In this document: piece by piece, positions 1 through 6,033 of the stretch
How positions within the stretch are numbered: the first letter of the stretch is position 1
Layout: every line of letters begins with the position of its first letter
Assembly (NCBI GenBank): GCA_028716125.1
Contig: JAQUQK010000108.1
Span: 1 to 6,576 of the forward strand
DNA from: Thermoplasmatota archaeon
Lineage (GTDB): Archaea; Thermoplasmatota; JAQUQK01
Direction of reading: 5' to 3'
Length of the DNA stretch: 6,576 bases
Notes under the pieces: generated by a model
What the model was told of the DNA's origin: nothing
The model's database searches: none
What the model saw: only the letters and a program-made list of their open reading frames with translations
Position numbers and translations under genes: made by a program

Positions 1-749
1 TCCTTTGCCGCATCGAAGTCAACGTCGCCGCACAGTTTGCCGTTTTCCATCTTTGTGGTTCCGACGTCGATTACGACGGCCCCTGGTTTTATCATGTCGC
101 CAGTGACCATTTTCGCTTTTCCGACTGCCGCAACGATTATGTCGCCCTGGCGCACGATTTCCGCAAGATTCTTGGTGCGCGAGTGGCAGATTGTAACTGT
201 AGCGTTTTCGCGAAGGAGCATAAGCGCAACCGGCTTTCCAACAAGATTGCTTCTTCCTATGACTACGGCGTGTTTTCCCTCAATCGGGACTTTGTATTTG
301 TGAAGCAGTTCCATTACTCCCGCAGGCGTGCATGACTCAAGACATTGCCCGCCAGTAACGAGATTCCCGACATTTATGGAATTAAGGCCGTCAATGTCCT
401 TGCGCGGGTCGATTGCCGCAATAATCCTCTTTTCATCTATTTGTTTTGGAACCGGAAGCTGGACAAGTATTCCGTGAACGGATTTGTCGTCGTTCAGTTG
501 CGCAACCAGATCGAGAAGCTCATTTTCCGTCATTGTCGCCGGCTTCTTGATTGTGATTGACTTTATGCCGATCTTTTCGCAATCCTGTCCCTTCATGCGA
601 ACGTAAACTGCGGAAGCGGGATCGTCGCCCACTAGAACGACTGCGAGCGCCGGATGGACGTCATTGGATTTTAGCCCAGAAATCTCGTTTTTGAGATTTG
701 AAAGAATTTCCTCCGCAACTGCCTTGCCGTCAATAATTGTGGCTGACAT
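1..749 (-). CDS. folD: FolD, bifunctional methylenetetrahydrofolate dehydrogenase/methenyltetrahydrofolate cyclohydrolase (3' end missing)
   Basis: Cytosolic enzyme that interconverts 5,10-methylene-, 5,10-methenyl- and 10-formyl-tetrahydrofolate using NAD(P). Reading from ATG 747-749 gives MSATIIDGKAVAEEI and 249 complete codons before the window ends. Family hallmarks appear in order: VGDDPAS (40-46) followed by Y49 and K53 (YVRMK), the catalytic Tyr/Lys pair; VQLPVP (96-101); KDIDGLN (117-123); CTPAGVMELL (140-149); the nucleotide-binding loop GRSNLVGKP (165-173); and CHSRT (188-192). The frame stops inside the GDVDF region, so only about 35-45 C-terminal residues, including the usual PVPGGVGP-type motif, lie outside the window. 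It starts 34 bases after the propeller gene but has its own TATA box, so it is probably a separate unit. FolC is encoded 4 kb upstream, consistent with a tetrahydrofolate-using archaeon. No frameshift is seen. Identification is secure. Confidence 0.96.
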   Translation of the reverse strand, partial: MSATIIDGKAVAEEILSNLKNEISGLKSNDVHPALAVVLVGDDPASAVYVRMKGQDCEKIGIKSITIKKPATMTENELLDLVAQLNDDKSVHGILVQLPVPKQIDEKRIIAAIDPRKDIDGLNSINVGNLVTGGQCLESCTPAGVMELLHKYKVPIEGKHAVVIGRSNLVGKPVALMLLRENATVTICHSRTKNLAEIVRQGDIIVAAVGKAKMVTGDMIKPGAVVIDVGTTKMENGKLCGDVDFDAAK

Positions 750-770
750 CAGGACGGAATCTGAAAAATG

Positions 771-780
771 ATATTAAATA
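771..780 (-). promoter_or_regulatory. TATA box of folD, leaderless geometry
   Basis: On the minus strand this reads TATTTAATAT. The centre of the TTTAATAT core lies 26 bases before the A of the folD ATG (749), the usual archaeal TATA-to-start-site spacing, so the mRNA should begin at or next to the start codon. No Shine-Dalgarno-like sequence lies between box and ATG (bases 750-770). The box sits just after the stop codon of the propeller gene (784-786). TATA match and spacing are seen; promoter activity is inferred. Confidence 0.65.
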
Positions 781-783
781 TGA

Positions 784-2289
784 TTATTCTAACAAATCCG
801 GGGAACCATAGCAAACGATTTCCTTGCATTCGGAACAAACAAGGAACATATCCTTGAAAACGACCGGACCAATGGACCCCGAACCCTGTTCAATGCCTTC
901 CCATATTACAGAGCCATTGAATGCGTCAAGAATGTAGATGCAACCGCCTGAGTCCTGCGCCAAAACCTTGCCGTCCGCGACCACAGGCGGCGATTCGAAA
1001 GTCACATCACTTTCAAAGTTCCATATTGGATTGCCGTTTGAAATGTTAAGGCAATATAATGACTTGCCAAATCCAACATAAGCCATTTTGTTGAAAATCG
1101 CAGAAGCGGTTGACTCGGATTGGCCGGACCTGTCAACTGCGCCAAAATGCCAGAAAACATTTCCGCTTGAATCGTCGATGGCATAAAGGCCATCATTTTC
1201 TGCAGGCACAAGAACCGTCCTGCCCAAAACTGCTGGCGGATAAGCCGGAGTCCCGCGGATTTGGAAATTCCAGTTTACATCCGAAGAAGTCTTAAGCGCG
1301 GCATTGCTGTTCTTAATCGAATAAAAGTTTCCGTCTGTGGAGCCATATATGCAGCAATTCGCGGCGCTTACTGCCGACCCTCCGATACCCCCGTAAAACG
1401 GTCCGAAAAACGACCATATTGTCTGGCCAGATGCCGCGTCGATTGCAAATGCGCCGCCTGAGCTTTTGCGCCCCATTGCAACGAGATCAGTCACGCTATT
1501 TTCGCCGAAAGGCTGCTGCCCTGAAACCGCAAAGACAACTCCGCGCTTCACCGAAATGCTTCCGGACACGAGCGCACCCGTTCCAAGAATTCCTGGAAAT
1601 CCTGCCCGCGTTTTCCAAAGTCGCGTTCCATCCGATGCGTTCAGGCATATTACGCAGCCGTCGTCTGTTCCTGCAAAAACTCGATTTGAATCATATGCAA
1701 TTGCAGGCATATTATCAGGAATGGAGAATATTCCGTTTCCCAATTCCCCAAAAATCCGAGTTTTCCAGACTTCGCGCCCGTCAGATGCGCCAATGGCATT
1801 GCAAAACCCGTCCACGGATATGAAGTAAATCGCATTGTTTTCGGCGGATGTCACCGGATATGATATCACTGGCGTGCTTGTTCTCCACAAAACGGAAGGA
1901 TTTTTTGGGATTTCAGCATACGGCAAAAACCCGCTGTGATCAGGACCTGCCTGGAACGAGCACCATGACACTGCCTGCGGGCGCACCCTCACATTGGCGA
2001 ATGCGGACACCGTCCGGTTGAATTCCCCGACAACTTTCACGGATGCGTTGTAAGCGCCGCATTTTTCGTATGTGTAATCTACAAAATTAGTTGTGGCCTG
2101 AACCACGTCTCCATTTCCAAAGTCCCAAACGTATCTTGAGATATTTCCGTAATTCAGCTTAATGCCTATTGAAAAACGCGTCGCATTCCCGGCAGAAACT
2201 TCCATGTCGGGCAGCCTTTTTGGCGCTGCGCTTTCAAACACAGTTTCCTCTTTGAACTGAAATTGAAGAAATAAAAACGACGCCGCCAA
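784..2289 (-). CDS. Membrane-anchored PKD plus PQQ-like (BamB/quinoprotein-type) beta-propeller protein
   Basis: Probable cell-surface protein. Numbering from the TTG at 2289 (501 residues): hydrophobic segment at 1-12, PKD domain about 30-103 with WDFGNGD at 55-61, then PQQ-like repeats to the end. I count eight blades, most with the signature DG...(C/A)(L/I)(D/N)..(S/D)G...W: about 146-176, 197-226, 248-293, 311-341, 357-382, 400-424, 439-464 and 479-495. The strand VLWRT (133-137) before blade one could close the ring with the last blade. Seven N-X-S/T sequons support export. Eight blades match both BamB scaffolds and quinoproteins, but I see no basis to assign PQQ binding or an enzyme activity; a scaffold or binding role is equally likely. 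The TTG start is doubtful: the frame runs on upstream as the rest of a transmembrane helix (see 2290-2344). It ends with TAA at 784-786 and has its own promoter. Confidence 0.85.
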   Translation of the reverse strand: MAASFLFLQFQFKEETVFESAAPKRLPDMEVSAGNATRFSIGIKLNYGNISRYVWDFGNGDVVQATTNFVDYTYEKCGAYNASVKVVGEFNRTVSAFANVRVRPQAVSWCSFQAGPDHSGFLPYAEIPKNPSVLWRTSTPVISYPVTSAENNAIYFISVDGFCNAIGASDGREVWKTRIFGELGNGIFSIPDNMPAIAYDSNRVFAGTDDGCVICLNASDGTRLWKTRAGFPGILGTGALVSGSISVKRGVVFAVSGQQPFGENSVTDLVAMGRKSSGGAFAIDAASGQTIWSFFGPFYGGIGGSAVSAANCCIYGSTDGNFYSIKNSNAALKTSSDVNWNFQIRGTPAYPPAVLGRTVLVPAENDGLYAIDDSSGNVFWHFGAVDRSGQSESTASAIFNKMAYVGFGKSLYCLNISNGNPIWNFESDVTFESPPVVADGKVLAQDSGGCIYILDAFNGSVIWEGIEQGSGSIGPVVFKDMFLVCSECKEIVCYGSPDLLE

Positions 2290-2344
2290 AATTGCAAATG
2301 CGCACCCGGCCGCAGCAACCCAAATGATTTTTGTCGTATCGCAC
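2290..2344 (-). other. Probable missing N-terminus of the propeller gene, with a one-base frame break
   Basis: In the propeller frame the bases just upstream of TTG 2289 encode KIIWVAAAGCAFAI, which joined to LAASFLFLQFQF makes one long transmembrane segment after a lysine. This frame has no ATG, GTG or TTG before its stop at 2365-2367, only near-cognate ATC (2326-2328) and ATT (2323-2325). A GTG at 2342-2344 lies 26-28 bases after the TATA core, the leaderless position, and reads GTG CGA TAC GAC AAA before leaving frame. Removing one A from the run of five (T at 2328-2332 on the plus strand) would join it to the propeller frame, giving MRYDKIIWVAAAGC... and a 519-residue protein. The alternatives are a near-cognate start, a sequencing indel, a real frameshift mutation or +1 recoding. 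Confidence 0.6.
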
Positions 2345-2367
2345 CCCGAGACGTCGTATTTATGTCA

Positions 2368-2375
2368 TTTTATAA
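2368..2375 (-). promoter_or_regulatory. TATA box of the propeller gene
   Basis: The minus strand reads TTATAAAA within CTTATTATAAAAT. About 26 bases downstream is position 2345-2346, directly before the GTG at 2342-2344. A second AT-rich motif, CATAAATAC (2357-2365), is a weaker alternative. The box lies 60 bases beyond the rps27ae stop, after a T-rich stretch, so the propeller gene is probably transcribed separately from the ribosomal genes. Confidence 0.55.
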
Positions 2376-2402
2376 TAAGATTGTTGTAAAGGTCGTAACA
2401 AT

Positions 2403-2427
2403 AAGAGAGAATTGGAAAAAGAATGAG
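2403..2427 (-). terminator. T-rich transcription terminator after rps27ae
   Basis: Ten bases past the rps27ae stop codon the minus strand becomes strongly pyrimidine-rich, with CATTCTTTTTCC followed by TTCTCTCTTA. Archaeal RNA polymerase often terminates at such T tracts without a strong hairpin. No stable stem is visible here. The position fits the end of the S24e/S27ae transcript, just before the promoter of the next gene. Confidence 0.45.
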
Positions 2428-2436
2428 GTTGCAGAT

Positions 2437-2601
2437 TTACTTCTGTGCCTTTATTTCAGCATAGCCGCACTTTCCGCATGAAAGGCGGTTCTTGTGCTCT
2501 GCGAGGAAGACGCCGGGGCCGCACTTGGGGCAGGTCTTCTTCTTGCGGATGAGTTTTCCGTCCTTGCCGACTTCATAATATGGGAGCTTTCCCTTAACCA
2601 T
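2437..2601 (-). CDS. rps27ae: 30S ribosomal protein S27ae (zinc ribbon)
   Basis: Small-subunit ribosomal protein found in archaea and eukaryotes (in eukaryotes made as a ubiquitin fusion). The ATG at 2599-2601 opens MVKGKLPYYEVGKDGKL and the frame ends with TAA at 2437-2439, giving 54 residues, normal for the stand-alone archaeal form. The four zinc ligands are C24 and C27 in CPKCG and C42 and C45 in CGKCG, separated by a loop that includes VFLAEHKNR. A Shine-Dalgarno-like GGTGAT lies four bases before the ATG. It follows rps24e by 17 bases and is co-transcribed with it, the standard archaeal pair. Too short to pass many ORF length cut-offs, but motif, spacing and position leave little doubt. 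Confidence 0.97.
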   Translation of the reverse strand: MVKGKLPYYEVGKDGKLIRKKKTCPKCGPGVFLAEHKNRLSCGKCGYAEIKAQK

Positions 2602-2618
2602 GAGAATCACCTTTTACC

Positions 2619-2948
2619 TCACTTCTTTGCCGGGGCTGCCGCTGCCTTTGCGCCCGGTGCCGGCTTTTCCTTGAGCTTGTTGCGGAAAAGGATATAGTCC
2701 CTTTCAACGACCTTGAGCTTGTCAAGATTCTTGTATGCCTTTGCGCGCCCGACTGTCTCGCCAATGCCATAGTTTGAGTTCATATGGTCCACGACGATAA
2801 GCTCCTTCTTGGTGTCAAGAACCACGGAAAGCTTCTCGCGTATCTTGTCGCGCGAGGGAGTCGCCTCGTTTGCGTGCTTGGCCTTGAAATCAATCTCTGT
2901 CCTTTCGAGCAGAGGGTTTTCCTTCCTTGTTATAATTTCTATTTCCAT
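2619..2948 (-). CDS. rps24e: 30S ribosomal protein S24e
   Basis: Archaeal/eukaryotic small-subunit ribosomal protein. From the ATG at 2946-2948 it has 109 residues: MEIEIITRKENPLLERTEI, TPSR (30-33), the conserved Y60-G61 segment ending in VGRAKAY (66-72), then a basic Ala/Pro/Lys tail (about 91-109) ending GAKAAAAPAKK. An ATG seven codons upstream (2967-2969) is in frame, but the family normally begins at this MEI- position, and GGTGA lies four bases before this start while none precedes the upstream one. The kinase gene ends 46 bases upstream and rps27ae starts 17 bases downstream. I see no TATA box in the 46-base gap, so it is probably read through from the kinase gene. Confidence 0.95.
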   Translation of the reverse strand: MEIEIITRKENPLLERTEIDFKAKHANEATPSRDKIREKLSVVLDTKKELIVVDHMNSNYGIGETVGRAKAYKNLDKLKVVERDYILFRNKLKEKPAPGAKAAAAPAKK

Positions 2949-2952
2949 TTTC

Positions 2953-2957
2953 TCACC
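2953..2957 (-). promoter_or_regulatory. Ribosome binding site that decides the rps24e start
   Basis: GGTGA on the minus strand, four bases ahead of ATG 2948. It lies inside the seven-codon extension from the alternative ATG at 2969, which has CTACCCGAAAA before it and no Shine-Dalgarno match. This favours the shorter protein. Confidence 0.6.
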
Positions 2958-2994
2958 ATCGACCTTCATTTTTCGGGTAGTGGCAGCGAAAACA

Positions 2995-3519
2995 TCATGC
3001 TTCCGCTTTCATTTCGGCCAGAATCTCGGCTACGCGCTTTTTCTCATTTTCGCCGGGAGTCACGACCGTCATTCCCTTATCCGGCATCCCGTAAACAATT
3101 ATATAAGTTCCTGGAGCGAGATTTATACAGGCAAGCGCTGCCAGATCCTCTTCGCCGTCCACTTCGATGAGCGTTTTTTGAGGTAGGTGCGCATATGCTT
3201 CGGATATGGCATTCTGCATTTCTTGCGTTATTGTGGATTGCGGATTTGCGACTTTGACGATTCGCCTTCCATCGCGCCAGTTCTTAAAATCAACGGTAAT
3301 GTTGCGCTTCGTCTTGTAGTCCACGATTGCAACGTCCGGAACAAAACCGTATTTGTAAAGATTCGCGGTAACAACATCTCCGACTGAAATTATTGCCTTT
3401 GCGCCTCTAAGATACGGCGCCGCATCCCTCGCCTCGATTATCGGGCCGATCGGCTCCGCGAGGGAGGCGCGCAATTGGTCCGGCATCCGGTAGATTACTT
3501 TCGGATTTATGCTTTTCAT
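2995..3519 (-). CDS. GTP-dependent dephospho-CoA kinase (DUF359 family)
   Basis: Catalyses the last step of archaeal CoA synthesis, phosphorylating dephospho-CoA with GTP; it is unrelated to bacterial CoaE. The 174-residue product has the family pattern: SVGDVVT (45-51, with D48), a following YGFVPDVAIVDYKTKR stretch (57-72, with D67 and K69), NPQSTIT (92-98), VDGEEDL (120-126) and VYGMPDKGM (142-150). Length and motif order are normal for the family. The ATG at 3517-3519 is seven bases beyond the FKBP stop, so the two are co-transcribed; there is no clear Shine-Dalgarno, suggesting translational coupling. rps24e and rps27ae follow. I recall a DUF359-rps24e-rps27ae order, often with spt4, as common in archaea; here the upstream neighbour is a PKD-FKBP gene instead. 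Function is inferred from the family, whose activity was shown in Thermococcus. Confidence 0.92.
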   Translation of the reverse strand: MKSINPKVIYRMPDQLRASLAEPIGPIIEARDAAPYLRGAKAIISVGDVVTANLYKYGFVPDVAIVDYKTKRNITVDFKNWRDGRRIVKVANPQSTITQEMQNAISEAYAHLPQKTLIEVDGEEDLAALACINLAPGTYIIVYGMPDKGMTVVTPGENEKKRVAEILAEMKAEA

Positions 3520-3526
3520 AATCCAA

Positions 3527-4648
3527 TCAATTGCGGTTTATCGCAGCCACTTCGACGTTGAATACAAGTGTTTCTCCGATAAGATCTTTTGCACTTGCTG
3601 CGTACGACATTCCAAGGGTAATTGTGGTCTCATTCTGGGCGAGGACCTTGTATGCGATCGAGTAGTAATACGATTGGTAGACGAATTTATTTCCGATGAC
3701 GGCCGTGGTGTATATCCTGAACCGATTCTCGTTAATTTTTACTATCGTCCTGTTGAAATTGAAGTCGTCGGTGAACTGCGTTCCATCTATCACGTTGCTT
3801 CGTATAGTAACGCTCTCAGTTGTCAGGCTGATTATAGTTCCCGTCATAACCGTTCTTGCTGGCTTTCCTACTACAATCATGTCCAGCGTCGATCCTTCTT
3901 TGTACGATGCATTGCTTGTTATGAAGCTGTAAACCCCGCTTTCGCTGCCGTAAGTCTCCGTGATGTTGCTTTCGCTGGAGCGGTTCATGTAGGAATATTC
4001 GTTAATCGTCCAGTTTCCATAACCTTTCTCCGGCGGTATTGTTATCGTCTTGCTGTCGCCAATCGCCATTCCGATAAGGCCTTCCCTGAGACCGGCGATT
4101 ACGGGGGTGTATTCACCGGATGGCTGGGTTACGTTTGCTACGATAACCTTCAATGGAGAATATGCCGAAGCATTGCCTCTCATGCGAAGCCCTGTCGTTT
4201 GATTTGCCTCAAGCGCCACCGAGTAAATGCTGGTGTCGAAGACGGTTCCGTTCGACGCATACCTGCCGGTATATTTTATCTCGACGTAGTCGCCGTCCTT
4301 GATGGTCATCGTTCCGTTTATCGCGATCGTGGTCGATCTGGTCGCAGTCTTGCCGAGATTGTCGGTGACTGTGAGATTTACGGTAAATATTCCATTATCC
4401 GCGTATGAGTGGGTCGGCTTGCTTGCGTTGCTCTTTGCTCCGTCGCCAAAGTCCCATGACCATGTTGTTATGTTCCCATCGTAATCCGTGGACTTAGTTC
4501 CGTCAAATGTGAGGGGCGAACCGCTTTCCATAAAGCCATTTATCGAAAAATCTACAATTGGCGCCCTGTTGAAAACCGATTCAAGGCATCCTGCCGCTGG
4601 CGCAAGCATTGTAATGGCAAGCGCTATCGTGAAGAACTTGGCATTCAT
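3527..4648 (-). CDS. Exported lipoprotein-like PKD plus FKBP-type peptidyl-prolyl isomerase
   Basis: From ATG 4646-4648 the product has 373 residues. Residues 1-21 are a signal peptide, MNAKFFTIALAITMLAPAAGC, with a lipobox-like AAGC and candidate lipid-bearing C21. A PKD domain follows (about 29-111, WDFGDG at 65-70). The FKBP domain starts near 115: DGDYVEIKYTGR, VFDTS (F137, D138), VIAGLREGLIGMAIGD and IPPEKGYG (Y210), which match the FKBP12 active-site Phe-Asp, Val-Ile and Tyr positions. The expected last strand, GETLVFNVEV, appears only near 358-367, so about 145 residues are inserted, far more than the insert-in-flap domain of ordinary archaeal FKBPs. Fourteen N-X-S/T sequons support extracellular location. 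A TTG at 4667-4669 would add seven residues ahead of the signal peptide and is unlikely. Likely role: folding catalyst at the outer membrane face. It heads the run with the CoA kinase. Confidence 0.88.
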   Translation of the reverse strand: MNAKFFTIALAITMLAPAAGCLESVFNRAPIVDFSINGFMESGSPLTFDGTKSTDYDGNITTWSWDFGDGAKSNASKPTHSYADNGIFTVNLTVTDNLGKTATRSTTIAINGTMTIKDGDYVEIKYTGRYASNGTVFDTSIYSVALEANQTTGLRMRGNASAYSPLKVIVANVTQPSGEYTPVIAGLREGLIGMAIGDSKTITIPPEKGYGNWTINEYSYMNRSSESNITETYGSESGVYSFITSNASYKEGSTLDMIVVGKPARTVMTGTIISLTTESVTIRSNVIDGTQFTDDFNFNRTIVKINENRFRIYTTAVIGNKFVYQSYYYSIAYKVLAQNETTITLGMSYAASAKDLIGETLVFNVEVAAINRN

Positions 4649-4657
4649 GTAAATCGA

Positions 4658-4686
4658 CCCTGTATTCAATCAGGGAATAAAAATCA
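4658..4686 (-). promoter_or_regulatory. Short folC-FKBP intergenic region: weak TATA/T-tract plus small inverted repeat
   Basis: The 61 bases between the folC stop and the FKBP start contain TGATTTTTAT (minus strand, 4677-4686) and an inverted repeat CCCTG-8-CAGGG (4658-4675). The T-tract could be a folC terminator or a poor TATA box; from its centre a 26-base step lands near 4655, seven bases before the FKBP ATG. The five-base stem lies between the two. Neither function can be decided from sequence. Confidence 0.3.
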
Positions 4687-4709
4687 AGCGCATGTTCCTA
4701 TCCAGGCGG

Positions 4710-6011
4710 TCATTTCTTGAAAAACTGCGGCCTTATTTCGCCGACGGTGTAAAACGAGCCCGTCACGCACAAAATATCCTCGGGGTTTGAAATGAATTTG
4801 GCGTATTCGAAGCCTTTGCGCACATCCTCGAAAATTACTGATTGAATGCCAGCAGCAGACGCGGCCTTGGCAATTCTTTCAGCTTCCGCCGCCCTTGGCG
4901 TCCTGGGCCTTGTTGCGATAATTGTTTCGGCAACGCCCGAGAATGCCCGAATAGAGGATTCTATGTCCTTGTCCGCCATCATTCCTGCCACAATGCGGAT
5001 TTTGCCAGAATTTATTGATTTCAGGGCGCCTGCAAGCGCTGTCATTGCCTGCGGGTTGTGGGCGACGTCGAGAATTATTCTTGGCGCCTCGCTTACCACT
5101 TCAAATCTTCCCGGAATGAACGCGGACTCCATGCCGTCGTATATGAACTGGCGCGGAACCATGCTGCCTTTTTCCTTCAAGCATTCAATCGCCGCGATTG
5201 AAATTGCAGCATTTTGCGCCTGGTGGTCACCGAAAAGCTTTGTAATTGTGTCTTCGTAAGAATCTAGCCTGCCGGAAACGTCGAAATGGAGGCCGTCAGA
5301 GTCATACTTGGTCTTTTGGAACTTTACGTCGGTGCCGACGTGAATTAGGGGCGAGTTGCGTTCCTTGCAGATTTGCTTTAATGCGTCAAGCCCTTCTCCT
5401 TCCGCGCCAGTGACAAGGGGAACACCGTCTTTTATTATCCCGCCCTTCTCCTTTGCAATTGACGCCAGATCGCCGCCGAGGTGCTGGGTGTGCTCAAGCG
5501 AAATCGTGGTGATTACCGAAACTTCCGGTTTGACTACATTCGTGGCATCAAGGCGCCCGCCAAGGCCGACTTCTATGACGCCGAAATCAACTTCCTGCTC
5601 GGCAAAGTATTGGAATGCAAGCGCGGTTCCTGCCTCGAAGTACGATAGCGCTTCGCCCAATTTGCCGGCAACGTCTTTGATGCGCGCAGTTATGCCGCCA
5701 ACGCTTTTCTCATCTATCTCGTGCTGGCCGTTTTCGTCAAATATCAAGATGCGCTCACGGAAATCAGATATGTGCGGTGAAGTGTAAAGCCCAACCCGGT
5801 ATCCCGCTGCGGCAAGAATTGACGCAACCATCGTGCTAACAGAGCCTTTGCCGTTCGTGCCTGTGATGTGTATTGTCTTGTATTTCAGGTGCGGGTTGTC
5901 GAATACTTCCATGATTTTCGAAATGCGCTCAAGCCCAAGCTTCATGGCAAATACGTCAAGGCCGTTTATGTAAGAAAGCGCATCTTCGTAGGAAAGCTGC
6001 GGCTTTGCCAA
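4710..6011 (-). CDS. folC: FolC, folylpolyglutamate synthase/dihydrofolate synthase
   Basis: Mur-ligase-family ATP-dependent enzyme that adds glutamate to folates and, in bifunctional members, joins glutamate to dihydropteroate. The 433 residues carry all main motifs: P-loop TGTNGKGSV (50-58), YTSPH (76-80), FEAGTALAF (125-133), EVGLGGRLDATN (147-158), SLEHTQHLG (171-179), IAKEKGGIIK (185-194, with K189 at the usual carbamylated-lysine position), GDHQAQNA (261-268), PGRFEV (300-305), DVAHNP (315-320) and a final VTGSFYTVGE. Length is typical. The start is a TTG at 6009-6011, with GAGTGA four bases upstream; the frame is open further up but has no better start and the family begins near here. 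It follows the DUF6015-like gene by 22 bases and is probably co-transcribed. Whether it is mono- or bifunctional cannot be read from the sequence. Confidence 0.96.
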   Translation of the reverse strand: MAKPQLSYEDALSYINGLDVFAMKLGLERISKIMEVFDNPHLKYKTIHITGTNGKGSVSTMVASILAAAGYRVGLYTSPHISDFRERILIFDENGQHEIDEKSVGGITARIKDVAGKLGEALSYFEAGTALAFQYFAEQEVDFGVIEVGLGGRLDATNVVKPEVSVITTISLEHTQHLGGDLASIAKEKGGIIKDGVPLVTGAEGEGLDALKQICKERNSPLIHVGTDVKFQKTKYDSDGLHFDVSGRLDSYEDTITKLFGDHQAQNAAISIAAIECLKEKGSMVPRQFIYDGMESAFIPGRFEVVSEAPRIILDVAHNPQAMTALAGALKSINSGKIRIVAGMMADKDIESSIRAFSGVAETIIATRPRTPRAAEAERIAKAASAAGIQSVIFEDVRKGFEYAKFISNPEDILCVTGSFYTVGEIRPQFFKK

Positions 6012-6018
6012 AAAATCA

Positions 6019-6031
6019 CTCGAAAAACGAG
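6019..6031 (-). promoter_or_regulatory. Small hairpin overlapping the folC ribosome binding site
   Basis: The minus strand reads CTCG-TTTTT-CGAG, a four-base-pair stem whose 3' arm forms the start of the GAGTGA Shine-Dalgarno, and is followed by TGATTTTTTG containing the TTG start. It fills most of the 22-base gap. It could dampen folC translation or, with the six T bases, act as a weak pause or terminator site. The stem is short and may be chance. Confidence 0.3.
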
Positions 6032-6033
6032 AA

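Noticed and set aside
1419..1828. Overlapping plus-strand open frames of 120-134 codons inside the propeller gene
   Set aside because: Both lie wholly within a minus-strand gene with clear repeated blade motifs; their products are Arg/Pro-rich without family resemblance.
784..2289. Assignment of the propeller protein as a PQQ-dependent dehydrogenase
   Set aside because: The repeats are of the PQQ-like type, but such repeats are common in non-enzymatic proteins such as BamB, and I could not identify PQQ or calcium ligands or a catalytic Asp with confidence.
2784..3186. Two plus-strand open frames of about 125 codons across the S24e-kinase junction
   Set aside because: They cover two confidently identified minus-strand genes and their products show no domain or signal.
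3509..4408. A 299-codon open frame on the plus strand, long enough to look like a gene
   Set aside because: It is antisense to the kinase and FKBP genes, both of which have strong family motifs. Its translation is rich in Cys, His, Arg and Tyr with no recognisable domain, as expected for a reverse-strand shadow, and it has no promoter or ribosome binding site that I can see.
4627..4669. TTG at 4669 as the start of the FKBP lipoprotein
   Set aside because: It would place MNTGSIY ahead of a normal signal peptide beginning MNAKFF; the ATG at 4648 gives the standard lipoprotein signal length.
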